Part shown: positions 1 to 5,625 of the stretch, one piece after another
Layout: every line of letters begins with the position of its first letter
How positions within the stretch are numbered: the stretch's first letter is position 1
The notes under the pieces: model-generated
Told to the model about the DNA's origin: nothing
Seen by the model: only the letters and a program-made list of their open reading frames with translations
Databases searched by the model: none
Translations under genes and position numbers: made by a program
Assembly (NCBI GenBank): GCA_947176545.1
Contig: CAMWRB010000038.1
Coordinates: forward strand, 1 to 9,062
Direction of reading: 5' to 3'
From: an uncultured Porphyromonadaceae bacterium
Lineage (GTDB): Bacteria > Bacteroidota > Bacteroidia > Bacteroidales > Muribaculaceae
DNA length: 9,062 nucleotides

Positions 1-1
1 A

Positions 2-15
2 GGGGATACATCCCC
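2..15. repeat. Short perfect inverted repeat at the left edge
   Basis: GGGGAT at 2-7 and ATCCCC at 10-15 form a perfect 6-bp inverted repeat with a 2-nt spacer. It sits a few bases downstream of the expected start of the outward promoter. It could be an operator or a leader structure, or it could be chance. It is not a tRNA 5' end, because the bases after GGGGATGTA do not continue into a D-arm. Confidence 0.3.
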
Positions 16-28
16 AACGATTTGTTTA

Positions 29-58
29 CAAAGATAGACATTATTTTTATCTTTGCAA
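29..58 (-). promoter_or_regulatory. Bacteroidetes-type promoter directed out of the left edge
   Basis: On the minus strand a TTG at 58-56 is followed after exactly 19 nt by TATCTTTG at 36-29. This fits the Bacteroidetes housekeeping promoter pattern (TTG, 19-21 nt, TAnnTTTG). Transcription would start near position 22 and leave the window at its left end. An ATG at 11-9 on the same strand could be the first codon of the downstream gene, but only three codons are visible, so no gene is called. This promoter lies beyond the end of the envelope cluster, so the gene to the left probably has its own transcription start. Confidence 0.6.
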
Positions 59-200
59 CTTTTTTCTGAAAAAATTTTAAAATTATTTGATTTTTTCCAA
101 ATTTTTCTGATTTTTCTCCTACTGTTTGCTATCAGAACGACACGCATCCGATGGTGTAAAGCGGCGACTATTAATGACGGGAGACAGATATTGCCGGGGG

Positions 201-1466
201 CTAAGCCGTGCGGACATTGACAAGTTCTATCTTGGTTGCCGTCATCTTCACTACCCGAAACCGACGCCCCTGAATCTCGTAGACAGTATTCAGTTCGGGA
301 AGAGCACCGATATTTTCCAGCAGATAGCCGGCGAGCGTCTCGTAGTCGTCACTCTCCTTGAGGTCAAGGTCAAACCGCTCGTTGATATCATCAATTTCGA
401 GTCGACCGCTCAGCAGATATTCTCCGGGAGACACCTCCTCAGCTGTCACTCCGCGTTTATCATGTTCATCCTCGAAGTCGCCGAAAATCTCTTCGACCAG
501 GTCTTCGAGGGTAGCGAGTCCGGCAGTACCGCCAAATTCGTCGACCACTATGACGATGCTCTTCTTTTCGGCCATCATGCGACGCATCATCTTGTTGGCC
601 AACATGGTCTCCGGAGTGAAAATCACCTCCTTCAGACACTCATGCCAATCCTTATCCGGAGTAAAAAGCTCACTCACATGTATATATCCTACAATATCGT
701 CGATATCCTCCTTATAGACCACGATTTTGGACATTCCCGTAGCGATAAACTTTTTGACCAGTTCAGGCCGTGTGGTGTGTTCGTATGAAACGGCCACAAT
801 CTCGTTGCGCGGTATCATACACTCGGACATGGTGGTATCCTTGAAGTCGAGAGCATTGTGGAATATCCGGACCTCATTGCTAATCTCACGTCGGGCCGAG
901 TGGTTTTCGATAGACTGCTCTATATAATCATCGAGCTGCTCCATCGTCAGGCTCATATTTACGTTTCCGCTCTCCTTAATCTTGAAAAGTCTCATCAATC
1001 CTTTGGAAATAGTAGAAACGAATATGGATACCGGATAAAGCAACAGGTATATCAGATAGAGCGGCAACGCCATGATACGCATCACCGTATTGGGATTGAC
1101 ACGGAACGTCGTTTTGGGGAGGAACTCTCCGAATATCAATATTATAAGTGTGGATATAAGTGTATTGCAGAGCAGTACGAGGCCCTCGTTGCCACCAAAT
1201 AAAATCTTCAGCCGCGGATTAATCAGTATGGAGAGCGTTATACCGTAGATGACCAGCACCACATTGTTGCCTATCAGCAGGGTGGAGATAAACATATCCT
1301 CATGGCTTGTAAAACGCTTGATGATACGTCCGACAAGTCCGCCGCGGGTAGCGTCAATCTCGATTTTGACCTTGCTCGACTGCACGAAGGCTATTTCCGT
1401 ACCGGAGAAGATTGCGGAGAAAATGACGGCGATTACCGTTATTATGATTGCTGTAGTAGTTGCCAT
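201..1466 (-). CDS. CNNM/CBS-domain membrane protein of the HlyC/CorC (hemolysin C, GldE-like) family
   Basis: This is a 421-residue protein with the full architecture of the family. An N-terminal CNNM (DUF21) membrane domain spans about residues 1-185, with hydrophobic segments near 5-20, 60-82, 95-113 and 131-155. It carries the SGTEIAF motif at 21-27 and GEFLPKT at 113-119. Two CBS domains follow at about 212-332, the second containing VVDEFGGTAG near 308. A CorC_HlyC domain occupies about 344-418. Characterised relatives act in magnesium or other cation homeostasis, and Bacteroidetes GldE belongs to the same superfamily; the 'hemolysin' name is historical. The substrate cannot be read from the sequence. 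The ATG shares its A with the lptC stop (TAATG), which suggests translational coupling. It is the last gene of the minus-strand cluster. No GC-rich terminator is evident downstream, only an AT-rich spacer. Confidence 0.9.
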   Translation of the reverse strand: MATTTAIIITVIAVIFSAIFSGTEIAFVQSSKVKIEIDATRGGLVGRIIKRFTSHEDMFISTLLIGNNVVLVIYGITLSILINPRLKILFGGNEGLVLLCNTLISTLIILIFGEFLPKTTFRVNPNTVMRIMALPLYLIYLLLYPVSIFVSTISKGLMRLFKIKESGNVNMSLTMEQLDDYIEQSIENHSARREISNEVRIFHNALDFKDTTMSECMIPRNEIVAVSYEHTTRPELVKKFIATGMSKIVVYKEDIDDIVGYIHVSELFTPDKDWHECLKEVIFTPETMLANKMMRRMMAEKKSIVIVVDEFGGTAGLATLEDLVEEIFGDFEDEHDKRGVTAEEVSPGEYLLSGRLEIDDINERFDLDLKESDDYETLAGYLLENIGALPELNTVYEIQGRRFRVVKMTATKIELVNVRTA

Positions 1467-2056
1467 TAATTCTGATTTGGTTCGACATTACGGGGATTCT
1501 TTGCCGGAAAGATGCCGGTGGGTTTGATGACACGATATTGCGTAAAGCTCTCATTGCTGTCAAACCCATGTCCCTCGAGCACATGTGTCTCATTCTCTAT
1601 GTGCATGAACGTATCGCTGTATATTCGTCCCCGCGACTGGTCCCAGTATACCCTCGGGGATAGAAACAGGTCTTTAGGTTTCTTGGTGATTTCGACATGG
1701 CCGTCGAGCCGCCACAGTCGTCTGTCCTTGAAATAGCGTGCCGAGTCAGCGGCTATTGTAGCGATGACATTGAAACGGCGGTCATACTTGCGCAGGTACA
1801 GACCCTCCGGAAATCTCCAGTACGGGTCCTCGACCTCGTCATACACCTCCCACAGGGGGGCGACTATCCGGTATTGGGTCACCCCCGAGTCGGATATCAG
1901 TGTCGAGATGTCGTGCGTGGTCATGGTCGGCATCTTTTCGGGATGCAGCTTTGAGGCCACATTCACCTTGGTCTCCTCATGGCACCCTCCGCAAAGGAGC
2001 GCAACCCCCAGAGATATCAGATATATGAAATGATGATATGTCAATCGTGTAGTCAA
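1466..2056 (-). CDS. lptC: LPS export ABC transporter periplasmic protein LptC
   Basis: This is a 196-residue LptC-family protein. LptC forms the periplasmic link between the inner-membrane LptB2FG exporter and the LptA bridge that carries lipopolysaccharide to the outer membrane. The N-terminus has a hydrophobic stretch (about 10-24) ending in LLCGGC, so Cys25 could be lipidated; proteobacterial LptC is instead held by a membrane helix. Family features include SDSG near 55, RFPEGLYLRKYD at 81-92, an AADSARYF segment near 102, WRLDGHVEI near 115 and RIYSD near 144. The start is unusual: no ATG lies in frame between the upstream in-frame TAA and codon 42. The usable starts are TTG at 2056 or TTG at 2044. 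A GGAGGAG run at 2084-2078 is 22 nt or more upstream, too far for normal pairing. The gene follows the barrel gene by 28 nt and overlaps the CNNM gene by one base. Confidence 0.87.
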   Translation of the reverse strand: MTTRLTYHHFIYLISLGVALLCGGCHEETKVNVASKLHPEKMPTMTTHDISTLISDSGVTQYRIVAPLWEVYDEVEDPYWRFPEGLYLRKYDRRFNVIATIAADSARYFKDRRLWRLDGHVEITKKPKDLFLSPRVYWDQSRGRIYSDTFMHIENETHVLEGHGFDSNESFTQYRVIKPTGIFPAKNPRNVEPNQN

Positions 2057-2084
2057 TATGGGCTGACAATGTTATGTCTCCTCC

Positions 2085-3368
2085 TTATCTAATCTTACGC
2101 TTCCAGAACCAGAGCTCGTTGAAATTAACGCCGACAGTGATATTGAAATAGTTCTCGCTGATAAGCGCATCGGGGAATGCACGACGCTGTTTCCACTCCA
2201 GACCTATGTTAATCATAGTCTTGTCCGAGGGGGCGTTGAGTCCGATACCGGCTGTCACGCCATATTCGCGCACCCGGTTGCCCTGAAGCCGCAGATAGTC
2301 ATCGCAATAATAAGCACCGATACGGTATGCGTTACGCTGCATATATGACCCTCTCACCTTTGGCACCCATTCGCCACCCAACGCGAAGCGGCTGCGGTCG
2401 ACGAAGTGCATCCCCTGGAACACGACCTGATTGGGATTGTTGATATTGTAGAGAGGTTCGTATTTGGCCTTGCTCCACAGCTGGCATATATAGTCAAACT
2501 CTATCATCCAGCGCGACGCGCGCTCATGCTTGTAGCTCACGCCGGCACCGAACGTATTGGGCATCTCATACTTGCCGCTCATCTTGGAATAGCTCACCGT
2601 GTCAGGCTTGGTCTCCAGCGTCATCTCCTGAAGCGTCACCCATGTCGAGCCGTGCATCGACTTCTTGGGAGAGTATGTCACGCCGACAGTCATACGGTTG
2701 TAGTTGTTGAGCCGGGCGGTATATTGGGCACCAATCTGGATATCCCAATCGCGTATTTGCATCACATGCTCGGTCAGCGTCCGTCCCGTAGTCGACGGAT
2801 TGCTGTAGACATCATTGACTATATTGCCGAAATTGTATGACACATTGACACCCAGCGCTGCGCCGGCATATTGACCCGACACACCGAGATATGCCATGTT
2901 GATACCTCCCGAGCCTTGATTTTCCACCGTACCGTGTTCGATGCTGTTACCGAACGCGTATCCGACGCTCGAATAGGGTATAAAACCAGCCGAGCCACCC
3001 ATATATTTGCATATCGGGAACTGCAGCGTCATGTAGTCGACACCGCCCCCGACACTGCCGTGGCGGGTTTTCCCCTCCTTACTCCATAAGATGGAGACAT
3101 CGGCACCGAGGTCAAAAAGGAATGTCAGGGAGTCGATTGAAGCGTACGAAGCCGGATTCATGGCATTGATTTGACGGCCGGAATTCATGGCGATACCCAC
3201 ACCCCCCATCTGACGCTGCATCGAGGTGGCCCTATCCCCTATCACACCGTATCCATACATCGAATAGGGGGTTGTGACATTCTGGGCATATCCACACAGA
3301 GTAAACCCTAATGCCATGACTGTCAGCAACACACCGACACTCCTTCTATATAACTTTCTCATATTCAT
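2085..3368 (-). CDS. Predicted outer-membrane beta-barrel protein, function unknown
   Basis: This is a 427-residue protein with a clear signal peptide (basic MNMRKLYRRS, hydrophobic core, probable cleavage after CGYA near residue 28). The mature part is rich in alternating aromatic and polar strands with glycines and charged turns, as expected of a Bacteroidetes outer-membrane barrel. It ends in an amphipathic aromatic strand (ITVGVNFNELWFW) and a basic tail. The segment GVGIAMNSGRQINAMNPAS resembles the N-terminal region of FadL-type barrels, but assignment to FadL transporters is not secure. The start could be ATG 3368 or ATG 3362, and both give a signal peptide. The first overlaps the end of coaX by 23 nt. 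Its place between coaX and lptC suggests a conserved envelope role that I cannot name. Confidence 0.75.
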   Translation of the reverse strand: MNMRKLYRRSVGVLLTVMALGFTLCGYAQNVTTPYSMYGYGVIGDRATSMQRQMGGVGIAMNSGRQINAMNPASYASIDSLTFLFDLGADVSILWSKEGKTRHGSVGGGVDYMTLQFPICKYMGGSAGFIPYSSVGYAFGNSIEHGTVENQGSGGINMAYLGVSGQYAGAALGVNVSYNFGNIVNDVYSNPSTTGRTLTEHVMQIRDWDIQIGAQYTARLNNYNRMTVGVTYSPKKSMHGSTWVTLQEMTLETKPDTVSYSKMSGKYEMPNTFGAGVSYKHERASRWMIEFDYICQLWSKAKYEPLYNINNPNQVVFQGMHFVDRSRFALGGEWVPKVRGSYMQRNAYRIGAYYCDDYLRLQGNRVREYGVTAGIGLNAPSDKTMINIGLEWKQRRAFPDALISENYFNITVGVNFNELWFWKRKIR

Positions 3369-4128
3369 CGAATATATATTTGAGTCCGACAGCTATCAGA
3401 TGCGGCGCGGAGATGACCGCACCGGATGACAAGCCGTCACACCCGTTCAATAACTTACACAATAATTCCCCGTCACCGCCGGTGACAAGCAACTTCTCGC
3501 CGGCCGAGACCGAACACCTCAGCCTGTCAATGACCCCACCGACCACTCCCTCTATGATAGCCGAGCGCGTATTGCGCGCACACCGGTTGCGACGCAGGTC
3601 ATATCCCATCTCCCTGTAGTACTCACCACACTCCGCGACCGTAATATGCGGCAGCAGATGAGTTCCCTCGTGGAGCGCGCTGAGCTGCATACGCACACCC
3701 GGTGAAATGGTCCCTCCACGGTAGACGCCGCCGGCCGTCAGATAGTCCACGGTCAGCGCTGTCCCTGCATCGGCGATGACACAATCACACTGTCTGCACA
3801 CACACCTCGCACCCGCGGCCGCAGCCACCCGGTCGAGTCCCAGCGTATCGGGAGTCTCATAGCCAATGCTTATCGGCAGCGGTGTGTTGTGAGTCAGCAG
3901 CAGGAAATTGTCAGCGACACCCTGACGCACCGTCTCTACAAGACGCACATCCGTACGTCCCACCGACACCATTGCAGCTCCCTCCACACCGTTCAGCTCC
4001 ATATATGTGAGCAATCCCTCGACATCGGCCGACCCGAAAGCGCACACCTCAGCCGGACTACCCCCGGTAAAGAGTGTCGTCTTCAGGCGGGTGTTACCGC
4101 AATCTATGGCCAGAAATCCGCTCTCCAT
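3346..4128 (-). CDS. coaX: Type III pantothenate kinase
   Basis: This 260-residue protein has the usual length for CoaX, which phosphorylates pantothenate in the first step of coenzyme A synthesis in the cytoplasm. The ASKHA-fold motifs are all visible: the phosphate-binding DCGNT at 9-13, GLDR at 97-100 with the expected catalytic aspartate (Asp99), DAGTALTVD at 120-128, GGTISPG at 138-144, TRSAIIEG at 187-194 and VTGGDG at 215-220. Type III enzymes typically need a monovalent cation and resist feedback by CoA; this is family knowledge and not visible here. Translation starts at ATG 4128, 9 nt after the preceding stop, and the 3' end overlaps the barrel gene. The enzyme appears intact. Its presence among envelope genes probably reflects cotranscription and not shared function. 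Confidence 0.95.
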   Translation of the reverse strand: MESGFLAIDCGNTRLKTTLFTGGSPAEVCAFGSADVEGLLTYMELNGVEGAAMVSVGRTDVRLVETVRQGVADNFLLLTHNTPLPISIGYETPDTLGLDRVAAAAGARCVCRQCDCVIADAGTALTVDYLTAGGVYRGGTISPGVRMQLSALHEGTHLLPHITVAECGEYYREMGYDLRRNRCARNTRSAIIEGVVGGVIDRLRCSVSAGEKLLVTGGDGELLCKLLNGCDGLSSGAVISAPHLIAVGLKYIFDEYEKVI

Positions 4129-4137
4129 ACTCCTTAA

Positions 4138-4584
4138 TCAGTTACCCGTCTTCTGCTCTTTCCTGATACGCGCGGTTATCATCCATGAGGCAATAATCTG
4201 TATCATGGCACCGGCCAGAGTGAAGAGGACCGTGTTTTGAAGTATAGCCAACGGTCCGGCCGACCATATGGCAGAAAACCGGGCCTCGTTGTAGAACCAG
4301 AAAAACGCTCCGACGGCAAAAGCCATTCCCGCCCAGAATTCGAGTCGGCGCAACCGGCGCAGACGCAGACTTCCGTTGCGGTCGGTAGCACCGACAACAC
4401 GCGCCAACAGATAGATGAGCGCCCCCGCGGCGTATATCCACTTATATACACTCAGAGCCGTCATGTTGCCGATGCCCGACGCGAAAGGGCCGACCATCGC
4501 CACTGCTATTATGATAAGACCGAAAGTAGAGATGCCCTCCAGCTGACGGCGACGCTTCTCGCGGTCCATATTCTTATCTGACAT
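4138..4584 (-). CDS. Four-helix inner-membrane protein of unknown function
   Basis: This 148-residue protein has a short basic cytoplasmic N-terminus (MSDKNMDREKRRRQ) and four predicted membrane helices at about 19-39, 46-64, 83-98 and 112-136. A strongly basic loop (RLRRLRRLEF, about 74-83) separates helices two and three. A charged C-terminus (RIRKEQKTGN) follows the last helix. By the positive-inside rule both ends and the central loop should be cytoplasmic. I do not recognise a named family or catalytic motif. It lies 8 nt downstream of the FtsB/DivIC-type gene and 9 nt upstream of coaX, so it is almost certainly cotranscribed and a real gene. A role linked to the division protein is possible but is inference from position only. 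Confidence 0.75.
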   Translation of the reverse strand: MSDKNMDREKRRRQLEGISTFGLIIIAVAMVGPFASGIGNMTALSVYKWIYAAGALIYLLARVVGATDRNGSLRLRRLRRLEFWAGMAFAVGAFFWFYNEARFSAIWSAGPLAILQNTVLFTLAGAMIQIIASWMITARIRKEQKTGN

Positions 4585-4592
4585 GGTTAGTT

Positions 4593-4901
4593 TTACTCTT
4601 TAATCAGAAATACATCCTCCGACGGACGCTGCATATGGTATTGCTCACGGGCGATGTGCTCCAGGTCAGCCTCACCATGCTCTATGGCCAGACGCCGGCT
4701 CTTGTAATACTCCGCCGAGTCAAGATTACGGCTTATTTCCCGCTTCAGCTCATTGATTTCCCGTTGATATTTGGCATTAAGCTCCACACTCGTATCCTCA
4801 TTGAACACGAGCACCATCACTACCACCGTAGCTATGATTACCATCGGCAGGTGGGAGCGGCGGCGTATCCACCACCATATTTTCTTCATGCGTCCACTCA
4901 T
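4593..4901 (-). CDS. FtsB/DivIC-family septum formation initiator
   Basis: This small bitopic protein is 102 residues from ATG 4901. It has a basic, tryptophan-rich cytoplasmic N-terminus (KKIWWWIRRR), one membrane helix at about 19-34 and a charged coiled-coil-like segment at about 40-72. The C-terminal signature ADLEHIAREQYHMQRPSEDV is typical of the FtsB/DivIC family. These proteins join FtsL and FtsQ/DivIB in the divisome subcomplex that activates septal peptidoglycan synthesis. Possible starts are GTG 4907, ATG 4901 and ATG 4889. GTG 4907 lies within a TAATTTTG promoter-like box and is unlikely; if that box is real, ATG 4889 becomes attractive. It is the first gene of the minus-strand cluster, divergent from the sigma factor. 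Confidence 0.88.
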   Translation of the reverse strand: MSGRMKKIWWWIRRRSHLPMVIIATVVVMVLVFNEDTSVELNAKYQREINELKREISRNLDSAEYYKSRRLAIEHGEADLEHIAREQYHMQRPSEDVFLIKE

Positions 4902-4906
4902 CGACA

Positions 4907-4914
4907 CAAAATTA
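4907..4914 (-). promoter_or_regulatory. Possible -7 box for the envelope cluster
   Basis: On the minus strand TAATTTTG matches the Bacteroidetes TAnnTTTG element immediately upstream of the FtsB/DivIC-type gene. No TTG lies at the expected 19-21 nt upstream; the nearest ones are too close or too far. The expected transcription start would fall at or inside the proposed start codons, implying a very short leader. It is a weak call from one element. Confidence 0.3.
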
Positions 4915-4929
4915 ATGAATATCGGTCAA

Positions 4930-4947
4930 TTGTAAAAATTTTTTCAA
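4930..4947. repeat. Near-palindrome in the divergent intergenic region
   Basis: TTGTAAAAATTTTTTCAA is an 18-bp inverted repeat with a single mismatched pair and no spacer. It is centred between the divergent FtsB/DivIC-type and sigma factor genes. It could be a binding site for a dimeric regulator or simply intrinsically bent A/T-tract DNA. Confidence 0.35.
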
Positions 4948-5022
4948 CATTAGCAATACTTTTTCACGTTTCCGGTGTTATATAGACAAACACTGATACT
5001 AACAACTATAAACTATACAACT

Positions 5023-5529
5023 ATGTCTGATACAATTTTCAAACAACGACTTTTAGGACTTCAGGGACATCTTCTTAACTTCGCATATCAATTGACCACC
5101 AATCGCGAAGCCGCCGCTGACCTGGTGCAGGACACAACCCTCAAGGCTCTCGACAACGAGACAAAATATGTTGACAACGTCAATTTCAAGGGATGGGTAT
5201 TCACCATCATGCGCAACATCTTTATCAACAATTACCGTCGTCAGGTGCGCAGCGCGACAGTAGTCGATACCACCGAAGACCTTTACCATCTCAACGTCTC
5301 ACAGGATTCCGGTCTGTCCACACCCGAAGGTTCATTTGCAGCTCAGGAGATTTCAGCAGCCATCCAGAGCTTCTCCGACGAATATCGCATACCGTTCACA
5401 ATGTACGTTACCGGCTACAAGTACAGCGAAATAGCCGAAAAGATGTCTCTCCCCCTCGGCACAGTCAAGAGCCGCATCTTCTTCGCACGCAAGCGCCTCC
5501 AGGGAATGCTGGCCGGCTACCGTGACTAA
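5023..5529 (+). CDS. ECF-subfamily RNA polymerase sigma factor
   Basis: This 168-residue sigma-70 family protein contains only regions 2 and 4, as expected of ECF sigma factors. Region 2 covers about residues 10-75, with AADLVQDTTLKAL at 31-43 and the promoter-melting and -10 recognition part FKGWVFTIMRNIFINNYRR at 55-73. Region 4 covers about 105-165, with the helix-turn-helix around YKYSEIAEKMSLPLGTVKSR at 132-151 contacting the -35 element. A variable linker (about 76-104) lies between. ATG 5023 is chosen over GTG 4975 because the homologous part begins just after it. It closely resembles a short ECF type widespread in Bacteroidetes. No anti-sigma factor is adjacent: the next gene rightward is convergent and secreted, and the left neighbour is divergent. 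Its regulon and inducing signal are therefore unknown. Confidence 0.93.
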   Translation: MSDTIFKQRLLGLQGHLLNFAYQLTTNREAAADLVQDTTLKALDNETKYVDNVNFKGWVFTIMRNIFINNYRRQVRSATVVDTTEDLYHLNVSQDSGLSTPEGSFAAQEISAAIQSFSDEYRIPFTMYVTGYKYSEIAEKMSLPLGTVKSRIFFARKRLQGMLAGYRD

Positions 5530-5565
5530 GCAAATCCCCCCATCTAATCAAGACATAGTTTAAAT

Positions 5566-5613
5566 AATACATACCGGGGTGCGTCATCTATCTGACGCAC
5601 CCCGGCATGTATT
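5566..5613. terminator. Strong hairpin between convergent genes, probable bidirectional terminator
   Basis: A 13-bp perfect GC-rich stem (5574-5586 with 5593-5605) has a 6-nt loop. It is extended, after one A/C mismatch, by a further 7 bp (5566-5572 with 5607-5613). It lies 36 nt after the sigma factor stop and 12 nt after the stop of the minus-strand secreted-protein gene, so it is placed to end both transcripts. No clean U-tract follows on either strand. The AT-rich flanks (TATTTAAA on the minus strand) may serve, or the hairpin may mainly protect 3' ends. Confidence 0.75.
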
Positions 5614-5625
5614 CAGTCAGTTCCG

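Noticed and set aside
1..22. Possible tRNA 5' end on the minus strand (GGGGATGTA)
   Set aside because: The next bases are TCCCCT and not a D-arm, so the resemblance stops after nine bases. The bases form a short palindrome instead.
59..125. Intrinsic terminator for the envelope cluster
   Set aside because: The stretch is AT-rich with short A- and T-runs and a repeated TTTTTCTGA (61-69 and 102-110), but no GC-rich stem is present, so a terminator is not supported.
126..788. Long plus-strand open frame opposite the CNNM gene
   Set aside because: It lies wholly or largely antisense to a well-supported conserved protein, has no recognisable domain, and reads as a shadow of the opposite strand's codon bias.
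2406..2840. Plus-strand open frame opposite the outer-membrane barrel gene
   Set aside because: It is antisense to a gene with a clear signal peptide and barrel pattern. Its His- and Leu-rich translation shows no domain.
4237..4581. Plus-strand open frame opposite the four-helix membrane protein
   Set aside because: The minus-strand frame has coherent membrane helices and fits the operon spacing. This frame does not.
4975..5022. GTG-initiated 16-residue extension of the sigma factor
   Set aside because: The homologous sequence begins at ATG 5023, and the extension is low-complexity leader sequence.
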